Source: Formicarius rufipectus (lineage: Eukaryota > Chordata > Aves > Passeriformes > Formicariidae). Taken from it: a DNA stretch of 64,000 nucleotides. The notes beneath the pieces were generated by a model. The model ran no database searches and had not been told where the DNA came from. It worked only from the letters and a program-made list of their open reading frames with translations. Below, one piece after another: positions 52,197 to 61,740 of the stretch (positions within the stretch are counted from its first letter, which is position 1; the number at the start of each line of letters is the position of its first letter). The stretch lies in contig VXAU01002491.1 of assembly GCA_013399695.1 (NCBI GenBank), positions 124,001 through 188,000 of the forward strand, in the 5' to 3' direction. The position numbers were made by a program, and so were the translations under genes.

Positions 52197-54384
52197 AGTG
52201 AATCTTCTCATTTTTAAATAAAATATGTAAGCGTTTGCAAGACAGTTTTGGTTTGGAGAACTCATTTGATGATGGTATTCCATAGAGTAAGCATTGTTTA
52301 TTGAACACTATATCCATGCCTATTGAATAGTCAATAATATTCACTTTTTATTTGAAAAAACCTTTGACAACAACAGCCTAACATTAAAGAAAAATGACAG
52401 GTGGCATCTTTTTATTTGCTTTCTTCAGCCATTAAATTTGGGAATGGAGAGAAATACAGGTCAGTTCCATATACTTCAATGGCTTAGGGAGAACTTATTG
52501 AAGAAGTATCAGAATGACAAGAGCAAGCCTCTCAAAAAATGTAAGAGCATTTAACAAGATAAATCATTAAGTGAGAGAGAACTATTATTTAGGAATATAC
52601 TATAAATAACTTAAGGCAAATCCTTCTGTTGGGACGTTGACAAAAACTTATCCTGCCTCAACGTAAATATTCCCTATTGCACGGTATGAGTAGCCTTGAA
52701 CACTTACTGTGGATGTTCACGTACATATTGATGAGAAGTATCATGTCCTGCTGGTTTGCTACTGACTGACATCAGCCAGTCACATGCAGAAAATGAACGT
52801 AAGAGGCGAGTGGTGACTTCACAAGGTGTTTTTCTACAAAAGCCTTGCAAAGTTGAGAAGGCACAAGACAACAGCAATGCTCTCTTCAGAGCTATAAAAA
52901 TATTTAAGCAGCACAAGTTTACAAGTTGCTGTGCCAGCAAATATGCTTTAGAGACACATGTTTAGTGGATCCAGGCATATCCCAGAAACATTACCCTGGA
53001 ACAGCTGGGCTAATAGCTCCCCAACATATATTTTCTGCACAGGGTTTGGCTTGGCAGGGAGGTTACACAGCTACAGTATCAGTCAAAGAAAACAAGTCCA
53101 TACTATCAAACATATTCTCTACCCCTTTAATATAACTTCATATTAGAATAAGCCAAAGCTGCAAAAGACAGTCTCACAGCAACATTCCCCTCAGCTTTCC
53201 AACCTACCCCCAAAACACCTGGTCCTTGAAAAGCCCTTCAACTACAGCAGTAAAGCATCAACTACAGTCAAGCAGATCTTTTTTACGTAAAAACCTGTTT
53301 CAGATTTTAGAAGGGAGACCTTACAGATAATGGGTGATGAAGCAGAATGCTGCACAAGTGTCAGCTTTTGCTCTGCAGCATCCTCTTAGGTTTATAGTTA
53401 TACAGGCAGGATTGCAGAAGCTTGTAAGGGTTTGTCAAAATCTAGACCATGGTCTCACTCTGCTAAGAATGGTACCCAACACATGAGGAAAAACATTTCA
53501 ATGCCTCTCTGGAATTAACTCCTGCATTATGCAAACCTCATAATAAAATTAAAATAAAATGAAACTACATTTTTGGCCAATTTCCAAAGCTTTGGTTTGC
53601 TTGCAGCATAAAGTTTTTCAGGTGTTGAATGGTATATAGATCGTTTTAAGTGTTTCTTTCCATACACTAATAAACAATAATCTCTGTAAAAATATTTCCA
53701 TGGATTTACTGCTTATTAAAAAAAAAGTTCCCTGTAAGCTCATTAAAATGGCAAACCCTACAGAAATATTTTTTCAATGAAAAAATGCATCCAAATAAAG
53801 CTTGTAAAAAAACAAGAAAAAAAACAACTCCAAGTTCTTTCTGGCCAGGAGATCAAGTCAGCTCCTATTACCCTGGTCTGAATCCTCATATTTTCTTCAG
53901 CATCATCTCCTTGTTCTCAACACAACTAATTCTTAACATGAAAAAGGTACAAGGAAAGCTGCTGCAAAGTCCTTACACATCGCAAAGGACGGCGCAACTG
54001 GAATGGCAAGGACGAACAGCTGCGGATTGCTCACGAGGTGATGCACAGAAAAGCAGCAGACAGTATGGGGCCTTTACAGGATCTCATGGCTTAGCTCATC
54101 TAAGCAGCCGAGACAAACATTAGCTGTATTTGATAAAGATCAAACACCCTCCACACCCATCCTTCCCAAAATACACAATAAGTCCACTACGCTCTCCTTC
54201 AGATCCAGGTTGTCCTCTGTTACAGAGAAAAGGTCAAAGTGCTGCTTTAACCTCTTACACAGAAACGTGTTAATTGGAATTTCAGTGCTGCAAGCAACAG
54301 CACTACTTGACATTCCTGTATGTTCAGGCACCTATTTTGTAACTCAACAAATAATAATAAAAAATATAAAAAAAAAATAAAAAT

Positions 54385-54425
54385 ATCACAGAATGGTTTG
54401 GAAGTGACCTTATACATCAGCATGC
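54385..54425 (-). mobile_element. CR1 LINE, minimal 3' stub (reverse)
   Basis: ATCACAGAATGGTTTGGAAG then TGACCTTATACATCA resembles the antisense CR1 terminus (ATCACAGAATGGTTTGGGTT, GGAAGGGACCTT) with a small internal deletion. Only about 40 bases are recognisable, after an AAAAT-rich run. It may be a very short truncated insertion. Confidence 0.5.
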
Positions 54426-55079
54426 AGAAAACTTATCGCAGTCCTCACCCTGGTTAAGATACCAATTCCCAGAGTATAATAATTAGTGGCCACGTACAAG
54501 CAAAATAAATTCAATTCTGTAATCCATACAGAGTCCCTTAGCAGATGAAGTTCTGTAAAACTGAGAACAGCACTGAGACAAAACTACTGAAGACATAATC
54601 AGAGATGCAAATGGTAACTTGGAACTTTAAATACTAAACATTGCAGTGCAAAATTAGCATGAAAAAAAACCTTAGTTGAGCGTAGCAGAAAACCCAGCTC
54701 CCAACAACACTTCTCACCCTGGTATACATGCGAAAAAGATGGAAGCCAACAGAAAGCTTTATAAATTACAAATGTTAAAACAGGAGAAAGGCAAAGTAAA
54801 AATCATCAACATGAATAAAAGAAAAAGGCTCATTTAACTTTACTGGAAAAAGCAAAACGAGGTACCAATAGCCATATCACAAATGTGGAACTGCTGCTAA
54901 TAGTGGGGAAAAAAAAAAGGCAGACACGTAACAGGTATTTTTGTTCAGTATCTGCTGAGTTAAACAATGTTAGACAGTGGTTATTAACATTTAACTCTTT
55001 GAGATAGTTAGGTCCAAATAACTTGTAACAAAAAAAAAACCCACTCAAAATGTTTATTTGAGTTATTAATATCCCTTTT
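54426..55079. other. intronic stretch, nothing recognised
   Basis: AT-rich unique sequence between two LINE fragments. No coding or repeat signature beyond short A-runs. Confidence 0.6.
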
Positions 55080-55500
55080 CAAGAAGTCCCAGAGAACTGG
55101 AGCACCAGGGAAGTTTCAAATGCCTGGAAGAAAACGAGGGTTGGTTCAATACTTAAAATGATCATTGGGGAGAATTATTTTATGATAGCCTGTTGTGAAT
55201 ACTGAGCCCATCCAAAACAGTGAGAAGTATGAGTTAGGATTTTATTAATAAAGACTTTAATTAATAAGCATCAAGTAATTAAAGCAATTAATATCAAACA
55301 GGCTCATGAAAAGTAAGTCCTGTCAAACTAATTAATTTTTTTTTTTCTGACAGAACTTTAGTTTCTGACTTGTTTTTAGCTGCAAAGACAAGCATTGATG
55401 AGATACGCTGCTTCTGCACGGAACTTGACTCAGTTCCGCACAACATCTTGATTAAGAAAATAGGAAGATTTAAAAAAAAAAGTCGCTAGCAAACACTAAA
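55080..55500 (+). mobile_element. old LINE fragment (CR1/L2-type), reverse-transcriptase part
   Basis: In the plus frame starting at 55424, LDSVPHNILIKKIGRF matches the region after the D-x-KAFD motif of CR1/L2-clade reverse transcriptases (consensus style KAFDTVPHDILLKKLEKY). Upstream, CCCAGAGAACTGGAG recalls the codons for VPEDW, and CTCATGAAAAGTAAGTCCTG with TCAAACTAATTAAT recalls the preceding conserved QTGF/TSCQTNLI part. Frameshifts and stops break the frame, so it is a dead remnant. It is older and from a different part of the element than the nearby CR1 3' ends. Confidence 0.75.
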
Positions 55501-56424
55501 ACAGACAGGGAGACAGACTGGGAGGTGATAGGCAAGGCAGAAAATGGAGTGGTCAAAGACCAGCTCTAGGGTGGTCTCCTTAAACGAAGGCCCTACATAG
55601 ATCCCATGGGAGAAAACTCCTGGGGCTCACGCTGTCCAACTCAGCCCTGGGGACCTTCAGCTACTTCTCAGCACATAAGTGTGTAGCTCAAGTTTTATTA
55701 CAGAAATGTCCTCTTTTACAAGCATAGTAAAAATCCAGTGCCTTGGAAAAAAAAAATTCTGAGCAAAATGGAAGTACATTTTGCTTTCCTCCAACAAGCT
55801 TACAAAAAGTTGTTTCTCATATACTGGCAATGATTGTAACCCACCAGAGCATGGCTTCAGAAGCTTTCTCTTTGCTTAGAAGGGTTACTGTATAGATCCC
55901 TAGTATTTTGAGGCACTGTGTGGCAACTGACCATTTGTCTAGAAAACTTAATTTACAAAAAAAAACCCAAAGCTGAAAACAAACCTAAGATGAGAACAAT
56001 CTTCTTTCCCTTGTGCAACTGCACATAATTGTCACTCTCATTTTCACAATATCTTCTAAACATACCTTGAAAGAAAATATTGCCTGAAATATTAAATACT
56101 CAAGACACTCCTCAGAATAAATCACCAGCAGCTTCCACCTTTGTGCATCATGTCTTGCACTATTTTCACATGTCCTTAATTGAGGGCTCAATAACTCTTC
56201 TGAAAGATAAAAGTTTCTTACAGTTTAGTGTTTGATACAAGGACAGGCATCATCCCAAGCTCTTGATTTTGGTATGATTTCTCCACTTTGTTTGGAAGCA
56301 AAACCACAATTTCTCCATTTAGCTCTAAACCTTTCTGGCTCTTCTCAATTAAAAAAATAAATCCCAAACCTAACAGCTTAGAAGAGAGGGTTTGGAGACT
56401 TAACCAAGCACCAAATGGGCTTCC
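55501..56424. other. intronic stretch, nothing firmly recognised
   Basis: The first part (to about 55640) may continue the LINE at 55.1-55.5 kb at a level too diverged to call. The rest is unique AT-rich sequence. Confidence 0.5.
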
Positions 56425-56868
56425 GATGCTGGAGTGTGCCCAAAGACGACCAACAAAGTCGGTGGAAGGAACAGAGCACAGATCTTAGGAGGAATGGTTG
56501 AGGAAAACCAAGGGTTCAGGTAGAACCTTATCACTTTCTACTACTACCTGAAAAGAGGTTGTAAGTAAGGTGGGGGTCAGTCTCTTCTCCCAGGTAGCAA
56601 GTGATAGGATGAGAGGAAATAGCCTCAATTTCAACAGGGAAGGTTTAGATTGGATATTAGGAAAAATTCTTCACAAAAAGGGTAGTCCGACATTAGAACA
56701 GGTCATCCAAGAAAGTGGAAGAATTGCCATCCCTGGAAGTGCTCAAAAGATGTCCAAGTGTGGCAAGTGGGGGAATGGTTTAGTGGTGAACATAGAGCTA
56801 GGTTAACTGTTGGACTCAATCTTAAACACCTTTCCCAACCTTAATGATTCCATGATCCTACGATTCTA
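56425..56868 (+). mobile_element. CR1 LINE, 3' part (forward), about 440 bp
   Basis: CR1 phrases run in order: GATGCTGGAGTGTGCCCAAA, CAACAAAGTCGGTGGAAGGA, ACTACCTGAAAAGAGGTTG, GGGGGTCAGTCTCTTCTCCC, GGTAGCAAGTGATAGGATGA, TTTAGATTGGATATTAGGAA, AATTCTTCAC, GGTTTAGTGGTG and GGTTAACTGTTGGACTCAAT. The copy ends in the octamer tail ATGATTCCATGATCCTACGATTC near 56868. It is 5'-truncated and moderately diverged. The 78-codon frame inside (56570-56806) is not a gene. Confidence 0.93.
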
Positions 56869-57516
56869 GAATCCAACTGACCTTTGGTTCTCAAGTGGCA
56901 AAACGGTGACTTTTAAGCAAGAAGAGTAAACACACAAAACCAAAATTGATAAAAGAGAAGCCAAGACAAACTGGAAAACCAAACAGGCAGAATTAAGGCA
57001 GAAACTGCAGTGCAAAATTTAAAAGGAGCTTGAGGAACCTGTATATAAAATTACTGCTTGGTGGTTAAAACAAAGTAAATGAGACCCTCTGCAACTGCCT
57101 GAATATTCTGATTTTCCAACTCTAAGCTTGGCACCTGGTGGATAAGTATATGTCTGTCTTTTTTCCTGCATTTTTTGAGTTCCAAAAGTGTGACTAAATA
57201 CTAACATAAATAGTATCAAATTATACATTGTCAGAGTGTCTAAGCAGTATAATAGAACCCCTGCTAAAATACAACCTCCTCAGACTTTTATTTTATTATG
57301 CTTCCTCAATACGCATATTTTTGAAGTTAAAGATCTCTGGAAATAACATTGCTCCTAGGAATTGCTCTTGATACATGTAAAACATGCATTGTAGGTGTAT
57401 CAGTAACAGTTAAAGCAATACTGTCTGTAACATTTTTCCAATGCTAAAAGATATATTGGAAAAAGAGTTCCAAGTACTTTTAAGTCATTTTGAAAGCTAC
57501 TGCCACTACTGCCAGG
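56869..57516. other. intronic stretch between two CR1 copies, nothing recognised
   Basis: AT-rich unique sequence of about 650 bases separating a forward and a reverse CR1. No gene signature. Confidence 0.6.
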
Positions 57517-58290
57517 TATCACAGAACCATAGAATGGTTTGAGTTGAAAGGGACTTCAAAAATCATCTTGCCCAAGGCCCCCTGCCCACAGGCAGGGACA
57601 ACTGCCATTAAACCAGGTTGCTCAAAACTATATCCCTCCTTGCCCTGAACACTTCCCAGTATGGGGCATACACAGCAAATCAGTGTCAGTGCCTCATCAC
57701 CCTCACAATGAAGAATTTCTTCCCAGTACCTAAATTAAACCTACTCTCTCAGTTTTCAGCCATTCCCCCACATCCTATCATTACACGCCCTCGTAAAAAG
57801 TCCCTCTCTATCTCTCTGGGAGACCCTTTAGGTACTGAAAGGCTCCTTTAAGGTGTCCTCAGAGCCTTCTCCAGACTGAACAGCCCCAGCTCTCTCAGCC
57901 TGTCTTCATAGGAGAGGTGTTCCTGCCCTCTGAACATCCTCATGACTTGCTCCAAGAGGTATGGAGTTCTTCCTATGTTGGGGGCCCCAGATCTGGATGC
58001 AGTGCTCCAGTGGGATTCCATCAGAGCAGAAGGGCAGAATCACCTCTCTCAACCTGCTGGCCACACTGTTGGCTCATGCTGAGCTTCTCATCCACTAACA
58101 CCCCCAAGTCCTTCTCCCAGGCCATCTTTTGCCCAGCCTGTATCCACGTTTGGGATTGCCTCAATCCATGTGCAAGATCTGGCCTTGTGGAACTTCAGGA
58201 GCCTCCCAACTTCAGGAGCCTCCCAACTTCAGGCTCACCTCCCAAGGTCCCTCTGGATGGCATCCCTTCCCTCCAGTATGTTAGTATCAA
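57517..58290 (-). mobile_element. CR1 LINE, 3' part (reverse), about 770 bp
   Basis: The longest transposon copy in the window. On the plus strand it begins with the antisense tail TCACAGAACCATAGAATGGT. It continues through AAACCAGGTTGCTCAAAAC, TCACCCTCACAATGAAGAAT, GGAGAGGTGTTCCTGCCCTC, ATGTTGGGGGCCCCAGA, CACCCCCAAGTCCTTCTCCC, TTGGGATTGCCTCAATCCAT and CCCTCTGGATGGCATCCCTT. This is the full order of the CR1 3' untranslated region and the end of ORF2. Small deletions and a 17-base tandem duplication (58191-58233) are visible. The 133-codon plus-strand frame is antisense to CR1 and not a gene. Confidence 0.96.
58191..58233. repeat. 17-bp tandem duplication inside the reverse CR1
   Basis: AACTTCAGGAGCCTCCC occurs twice in direct succession, followed by a partial third copy (AACTTCAGG). 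The corresponding CR1 stretch normally has only one such unit, so this arose after insertion. Confidence 0.9.
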
Positions 58291-60834
58291 CCTAATTTTA
58301 TTATTTTTCTTCCAGTGAACAGTATACAGTGAAGCCTACTCAACCTTTTCACAGTTTTATTTCAAGGTGGAAGTGAAACTAAATTAGAATGCCAAAAATA
58401 ATTACAATTTCAGACTTTCACCAAAAGCACAGGTGTTATAGAAACCTACTGATATTACTATTTCAACAAAAGACTTTTCTGATGTATTCTTAGATTATAA
58501 CAAAACCACAAAGTCAAGAAGGAGTTTTTGGCTCTACTCTGATTTCAAACTATATTAGTTGCTCTATCAAATAAGAAATTAACAATTCCTACAGACCTTA
58601 TATGAGAAAGGAAACAAACTCTTTCTGCATCTCAAGGTTTCAAAGCAATCAGAAAGATTTTTGCAGTTAGCCTGCTGGATGCCTATAATTTTGATCCAAA
58701 TTACTAGAGTAGAAAAAAGTTCAAGAATTGTTTAGGTACGGACTTCAATAACAGCAAGAGACCCACTCTATTGCAGTTCTAGAAAGGGCTAAAACAAATT
58801 ATAGGATACTGCCGACCACAGTTATCAAAAAGGTGCCATTCTGCTTCTGAAGTTAAATGCATAGCAACAGTGGATGGATCTTCAAGGAGATCCATGAAAG
58901 ATGATCTTTCACAAAAATATGAAAATAGAACATAAAAGAACAAAACTCTTTAGATATGCAGCTCTAGCCTCTCTGGAAATACAAACGCTATTTAAAAAAA
59001 AAATTATAAGTCAAGTATGACCTACATTTACCATATTCAGACCTTACAACATCCCATATAACCATTCTTTAGCTAGAGGTTGGCTGCAAACTAGCCCCTA
59101 CAAATCAGGACAGGGCCAGACACATTCTGCTACCAAAATATTATTTTACTAATACAAAAAAACCAGATGTCTTATTTAGACCTAGACAGGAGATAAGAAA
59201 ATATAATTCAATTCATGCAATTGCAGCAACAGAATTCCACCTTCTGACTAGGTGAAATCTTTTGAAGTGGAATATCCCTTAAAAAACCTAACAAGTCAAT
59301 AGTGACTGAAGCCAGTGCCTCCATATCCCTCTTTTTATCATCACAATCCTGCTGGTCATATCATCAGCTGACATTTCCTGACTAAGGCCCTTCTGTGAGC
59401 TATTTCCATAACGGACATGAAGACAGTATATATATACACACACACAATCAGAAAGAATCGATGCTTCAAAGGTATTTTCATATTTGTACTGCCCATACCA
59501 CATATTGCTACACAGTTTTCCACACTGATTTGGGTTGGAGATTAGTTTCCAAATGAATGCCATGAAAAACTGAAAGTGCTGGGTGTTAGCCTTTTTTCCT
59601 TGCCTCACTATTTGCTCAGGCAAGTATTTCTAAAGGAAAAATGAGCCAAGAAACTAATGGCAACCTAATGAAGATCACTTCTCCCTGCCTTTAAAAGGAT
59701 CTTGCAGTCTCCGGGCTTCTAAGATCCCTCTATCTGTGCCTTCCATTAATTTGCAAAGTGAAACTGCCAATTATACTGTGAAAGGTAAAACAGAAACTAA
59801 ATTTACATATGTGAAAAGAACACAGGCAATAAATGAAAGAATAAATGCAGGAGTAACGAGTCTAAAGAGTAAATAAAGGTGCAAAAATTAACAGTGGTTA
59901 ATTAATTAATGATCCAGTACAGATTCGAGGTAAACTGCAGAGTAACCATTTGTTTTGTAAAGATGACCTTTTCTTCCCCTTTTTCCTTTTGTATTAAGAA
60001 GGAATTCTTCTCTCTCAGGCAAAAAAACTCAATACCCAAAAAAGACCGAAAACGAAAGCAAAAAACCCCACCCAGCTTCCCCTGCAGGAGCATAAAGCTC
60101 CCAGGTATTCCTTCAGTACAAGGAAAGAAAAGCAAGCCTTCAGCCACCCCCTCCTGCTGACAGACCTCCCCTCTAAAGAAGGCAAACTCTCCCAAAAATC
60201 ATTATCCCAAGTACTCGAGCACACAGGAGCGTGCAGAGGGTCTGGGGGCTGCCTCCCAGGACTCCCTCCCAGCTGAGAGGCTGCAGGAGCAGCTCACCAT
60301 GGCCGTGGCGAGTTGTCAGACCTAAAGGAAGCCATTTGGATATCAATTCTGTTTTCACGTATTATTTTATTGTTAGACTTCAAGAAGTTTGCTTAGATCA
60401 CTTCTGAAGTTAGTAATGTTTGCTTTATAGGTAAAAAATACTGATGCAAAAACAAACTGCTTTTAACACAGTATCGTTACAACATTTTTAATAAACCAAT
60501 TTATTCCTCTAGCACATCCTATTTTATAGCTTTCTATCCAAAACAAAACTGCTACAAAATATCAGTGCTTTCAGAGATGTCACAACAAAACTTTCATCAG
60601 AACAAGAAATGCAATTATATAATTTTATATATTTTTTAATCCTCCTCTCAGCTTTGGTTTTGATGAAGATTGCTGATGGCCTGTCAAATTTTAAAAAAAT
60701 TTTAAAAAAATCAGTGCTGAATTTTCAACCAAAAAAATTCAATTTGGGGGGTTTTAACTCCCTTGGTGATACTGAACAAATGCAGAAAGTGGCACTGGAT
60801 ATCACGGGCACCCATTTCAGCAGTTGACTGCCCC
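58291..60834. other. intronic stretch without recognisable gene
   Basis: AT-rich unique sequence with a TA/CA microsatellite (59426-59448). A GC-richer stretch at 60.14-60.32 kb precedes the CpG-enriched zone. Confidence 0.6.
59426..59448. repeat. TA/CA microsatellite
   Basis: Compound TATATATA and CACACACACA repeat of about 23 bases. Confidence 0.9.
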
Positions 60835-61047
60835 TTCCAAGCGCAGCTCCTGCAGTGAAGGAGCCAAGCTCAGATTCAACATCCCTAGCGAGGTGCCTCC
60901 CACACGGCCCAAAAGCGGAATGTCACGTGTGGCTCTCGACCTGAGCACTGCATAAACATCTTTGTGCAACACGTTTCTACGCCCTGAGTGCACAGTGATG
61001 CACTTTTACTACACAACTGTAGTAACGCACCATCGTGCCTCACGTCA
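60835..61047. promoter_or_regulatory. CpG-enriched patch with E-box and CRE-like sites (candidate regulatory element)
   Basis: About eleven CpG occur in roughly 200 bases, far denser than the surrounding intron. A canonical E-box CACGTG lies at 60924-60929 within GTCACGTGT, and a CRE-like TCACGTCA at 61040-61047. No TATA box or start site can be assigned. The regulatory role is inferred from composition and motifs only. Confidence 0.4.
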
Positions 61048-61599
61048 GAATTCCTGTCCAGATTTCTATTGAAGTCCCCCCCAAGGATGGCAGAGTCAGA
61101 AAAGAATTTGGCACACTACTCTAGCTTTCACATAACTTTCTTGCAATTAAAGAATTAACTGCTCTCAGTAGAAAGACAAGGTACAGCAAACAAATTTAAT
61201 TTGCTTTCACTGCAGCTCCTTTTCCCACTGTTGTTGAAGCTGTGTTTAAAACACCACGTATAAAATAGGAAGCATCCCAGGAGCTTTGAGTTCGACATCC
61301 TGAACCATTCAGAGATATTTCTTCAGATATGAACTGAAAGGCTCCTCTATTTTCCAAAAGAAATTATAAAGGAGGCTTTTAATCCAAAAACACACAGAAT
61401 AAAGCTGGCCTCAACCCAGGTGGTTTCCCAGGATGAAGAGGGCAACGTCGTGCTCTCCCACCCCTCCAACAGGCACAGACCCCATCCGTGGAAACTGAAT
61501 GCCACAAGAGAGAATTTTGATGTTTTGAGTGCCACTGCCAGCAGTCCAAAAATAGACACAATAATCTAACCTGGTTTAGCCAAATTTTCACTTTGTTTG
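61048..61599. other. intronic stretch between CpG-enriched patches
   Basis: Mixed sequence with a few CpG near 61.44-61.49 kb. Minus-strand frames of 70 and 118 codons cross it without a recognisable domain. Confidence 0.5.
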
Positions 61600-61740
61600 C
61601 AGCGATAGGGACTCTTCTGCTGGAAATAATTTCGGTGGGACAAAGGCGGTGCCCGGCACGGCGGATGCAGCTGCGGCTCCTGGCCCAGGAGGCTGCCTGT
61701 CCCCACGGAGAGGAAGCACCCGGTGGGGAACTCACCTAGG
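61600..61740. promoter_or_regulatory. CpG-enriched, GC-rich patch (candidate regulatory element)
   Basis: About nine CpG in 140 bases around GGCACGGCGGATGCAGCTGC. On the minus strand its upstream edge carries CCTAG followed by GTGAGT, a good splice-donor match on the NR3C2 sense strand. Function is unproven. Confidence 0.4.

Larger units (their letters stand above)
42756..54384. other. long intronic stretch without recognisable gene or transposon
   Basis: AT-rich unique sequence over 11.6 kb. Simple tracts lie at 42888-42899 (T12), 49794-49836 (T/A), 51101-51127 (A) and 52169-52196 (T). A near-perfect palindrome sits at 47028-47050. The 131-codon plus frame at 45841-46236 and frames around 48.1 kb have no recognisable homology. 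Confidence 0.55.

Noticed and set aside
57917..58318. 133-codon plus-strand frame as a gene
   Set aside because: It is the antisense of a CR1 element throughout.
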